Positions 5,976 through 7,209 of a stretch of 7,209 nt of DNA are shown here, piece after piece. Where the stretch lies: assembly GCA_964405465.1 (NCBI GenBank), contig CAYONZ010000093.1, positions 1-7,209 on the forward strand. The letters run 5' to 3'. This stretch comes from CAYONZ01 sp964405465 (GTDB taxonomy: Bacteria; Bdellovibrionota; Bdellovibrionia; Bdellovibrionales; JAMPXM01). Below the pieces are notes generated by a model, which saw only the letters and a program-made list of their open reading frames with translations, was not told where the DNA came from and ran no database searches. Within the stretch, counting starts at the first letter, position 1. Every line of letters starts with the position of its first letter. The position numbers and the translations under genes were made by a program.

Positions 5976-6839
5976 ATGAATCATCTCGAATTACGTTACT
6001 TGAGATTTTGTGGTCTTGTGGGTGTTTTGGGTTTGAGTGGATTGGTGATTGAATCTGAAGCCAATGCCCGCGTCTGTGGTAGCTTGGCTGGCGTTGTTGG
6101 GCGAGTAGAGGTTTTGCGACTAAAGGTTGGCGCACAAGAAGATAAATCTGATCGAGTTCGAAACTACTTGCCAGGCCGCAATTCGTTTTCTCTCGAGTGT
6201 GACGATGTCGTGATCACGCGCAGCGATTCAACTGCGAAGGTGGTTTTGGCACAGGGTAAGATTGCAATGGCACCAGACTCACGGTTGGAGTTATCATCCT
6301 TTGTCTCAGCAGAGGCCGCGTCGCAAGTCGATATGTTAAACCTCACCTACGGAAAATTGCGAACTTTAATCAAAAAGAAAGACACTCCAGCCGCGAGTGG
6401 GGCAGAGCCTCAAGCTCATTTTCGAATTCGAACTTCTTCTGCAGTGGTGGGAGTGCGGGGAACTGATTTCTTTACGAGCTATAACCCGAATGAAAACCTC
6501 ACGGAGCAAGCCACAATCGAGGGCCGAGTTGAAGTTGAAAACCGTGTGACTCAAGAAAAAGTTGAGGTAAAGGCTGGCGAACAAGTTCTTGCGCAGGCAC
6601 CGATTGTGTCGCCTGTCGGAGTGGCGGAAACAGCTGAAGTGCCAAAGCCGATTCCTATGAAGGTGACACCAATAAAAGAGTCAGTAAAAAATGAGATGCG
6701 GCAGGCTTCGGCAGTGGTCGCAGATGATAAGGAGTTCGTAACTGAACAGGCTGTAAAAGTTTTGGGGCAACCGAAAAATTGGGTCATTCAAAAAGAAAAG
6801 GTTCCAGAAAAATTTAAAGATCTAAAAAACGAATTTTAG
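5976..6839 (+). CDS. Exported FecR-domain protein
   Basis: The protein has 287 residues. Residues 1-31 look like a signal peptide, with Arg at 7 and 10, the core FCGLVGVLGLSGLVI, and a signal peptidase I site after ANA (29-31), so the mature protein should be periplasmic or surface-exposed. Residues about 38-205 follow the FecR pattern: GRVEVLR, then LECDDVVITRSDSTAKVVL (the family's usual 'GDxIxT..dS.a.l'), APDSRLEL, LNLTYGKLRTLI, the hallmark RTSSAVVGVRGTDF (152-165), and IEGRVEV...VKAGEQVL. Cys34 and Cys75 could form a disulfide. The tail (about 210-287) is Pro/Lys/Glu-rich and probably extended. Unlike classical FecR it has no N-terminal anti-sigma segment or transmembrane helix, and no sigma factor or TonB receptor gene is adjacent, so a role in iron signalling is unlikely. 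The start is fixed by a strong ribosome binding site. The gene lies 30 bases after manC and is probably co-transcribed. Its molecular role is unknown. Confidence 0.9.
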   Translation: MNHLELRYLRFCGLVGVLGLSGLVIESEANARVCGSLAGVVGRVEVLRLKVGAQEDKSDRVRNYLPGRNSFSLECDDVVITRSDSTAKVVLAQGKIAMAPDSRLELSSFVSAEAASQVDMLNLTYGKLRTLIKKKDTPAASGAEPQAHFRIRTSSAVVGVRGTDFFTSYNPNENLTEQATIEGRVEVENRVTQEKVEVKAGEQVLAQAPIVSPVGVAETAEVPKPIPMKVTPIKESVKNEMRQASAVVADDKEFVTEQAVKVLGQPKNWVIQKEKVPEKFKDLKNEF

Positions 6840-6841
6840 AG

Positions 6842-7209
6842 CTACCATTGGGCAATCAGGCCAGCGCCCAATTGCACCCAAGCTGATGTCAACCAACCAT
6901 GGGCAAGATGGGCTTCTTCGGGTTCGATGTTGCTGTTAGAAAATTCGCTTTGTACGCTTTCCGTCGTTCTAATTATACTTTGATCAATATGTGCTTCACC
7001 TCTGGCATATAGACCAAGCCATGGAAATTTTTTTGAATACAGCTGCATATCGAGTCCACCCGAGACCCCGATACCTATATAATTATAGGTTTTGTAGGCG
7101 TAGTAGTTTACGTCAGGAAGTTGAAAGTTCACGCTGTGTGAAAGTGAATAAACTCCCGCTCGATAAAATGGAGACCACCATCTGGAGGCATTTTTACGAA
7201 TACCATATT
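6842..7209 (-). CDS. Probable outer-membrane beta-barrel protein, C-terminal part (N-terminus beyond window)
   Basis: The frame is open from the right edge to a TAG at 6842-6844, giving about 121 complete residues. A GTG at 7130-7132 lies inside the frame, but coding-like sequence with barrel character continues upstream of it (GIRKNASRWWSPFYRAGVYS), so I treat the gene as 5'-truncated rather than starting there. The chain is rich in Tyr, Trp, Phe and Gly with alternating hydrophobic and polar residues (YNYIGIGVSGGLDMQLY, FPWLGLYARGEAHI). It ends in AWVQLGAGLIAQW, an amphipathic strand with a terminal aromatic residue, as in the C-terminal signal recognised by the BAM complex. This is characteristic of outer-membrane beta-barrels, but the specific family is not recognisable from the fragment. 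It is convergent with the FecR-domain gene across 2 bases. Confidence 0.72.
   Translation of the reverse strand, partial: YGIRKNASRWWSPFYRAGVYSLSHSVNFQLPDVNYYAYKTYNYIGIGVSGGLDMQLYSKKFPWLGLYARGEAHIDQSIIRTTESVQSEFSNSNIEPEEAHLAHGWLTSAWVQLGAGLIAQW
6847..6872. other. Hairpin at the junction of the convergent FecR and beta-barrel genes
   Basis: ATTGGGC (6847-6853) and GCCCAAT (6866-6872) are a perfect 7-bp inverted repeat with a 12-base loop. It starts 8 bases after the FecR-gene stop codon and occupies the last codons of the convergent gene. Neither side is followed immediately by a T-tract. On the minus strand a T-rich stretch appears only about 15 bases further on, so it is not a classical intrinsic terminator. 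It is the only obvious structure available to end either transcript. Confidence 0.35.

Noticed and set aside
7073..7094. ACCTATA / TATAGGT hairpin followed by TTTT, as a late terminator for the FecR transcript
   Set aside because: The stem is almost entirely A-T, the T-run is short, and it lies inside the coding part of the beta-barrel gene more than 230 bases past the FecR stop.

Overview
The window holds five protein-coding genes and no recognisable RNA gene, mobile element or CRISPR array. Base composition looks close to even. The exported proteins, a bifunctional GDP-mannose synthase and an outer-membrane-like beta-barrel point to a Gram-negative (diderm) bacterium. The large, low-complexity, exported orphan protein next to a FecR-domain protein is reminiscent of Bdellovibrionota or other former delta-proteobacteria, but that is only an impression and no marker gene here settles it.

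Layout. (1) Bases 1-636, plus strand: the 3' part of an unidentified gene, open at the left edge, whose C-terminal half could be an acetyltransferase-like fold. (2) Bases 649-4233, minus strand: a 1194-residue exported protein of unknown function, convergent with gene 1 across only 12 bases. It has a signal peptide, an N-terminal domain, a block holding all 11 cysteines of the mature chain, an alanine-rich helical stretch, and two charged helical segments separated by Pro/Ser/Thr/Gly-rich linkers. (3) Bases 4234-4529: a divergent control region with a good hairpin and a possible promoter lying directly before the best start of the next gene. (4) Bases 4530-5945, plus: mannose-1-phosphate guanylyltransferase / mannose-6-phosphate isomerase (ManC/AlgA type), the only confidently named enzyme. 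(5) Bases 5976-6839, plus: an exported FecR-domain protein with a near-perfect Shine-Dalgarno sequence, 30 bases after manC and so probably co-transcribed. (6) Bases 6842-7209, minus: the C-terminal part of a probable outer-membrane beta-barrel protein, convergent with the FecR gene across 2 bases and running off the right edge.

How it may fit together. ManC makes GDP-mannose, a precursor of surface polysaccharide (LPS O-antigen, capsule or exopolysaccharide). Its likely operon partner and both minus-strand genes encode envelope or exported proteins, so the window looks like a cell-envelope locus. No glycosyltransferase, polymerase or transporter is present to show which polysaccharide is made. 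The most novel item is the 1194-residue protein, which matches no family I can name. No phage, toxin-antitoxin or defence system could be supported.
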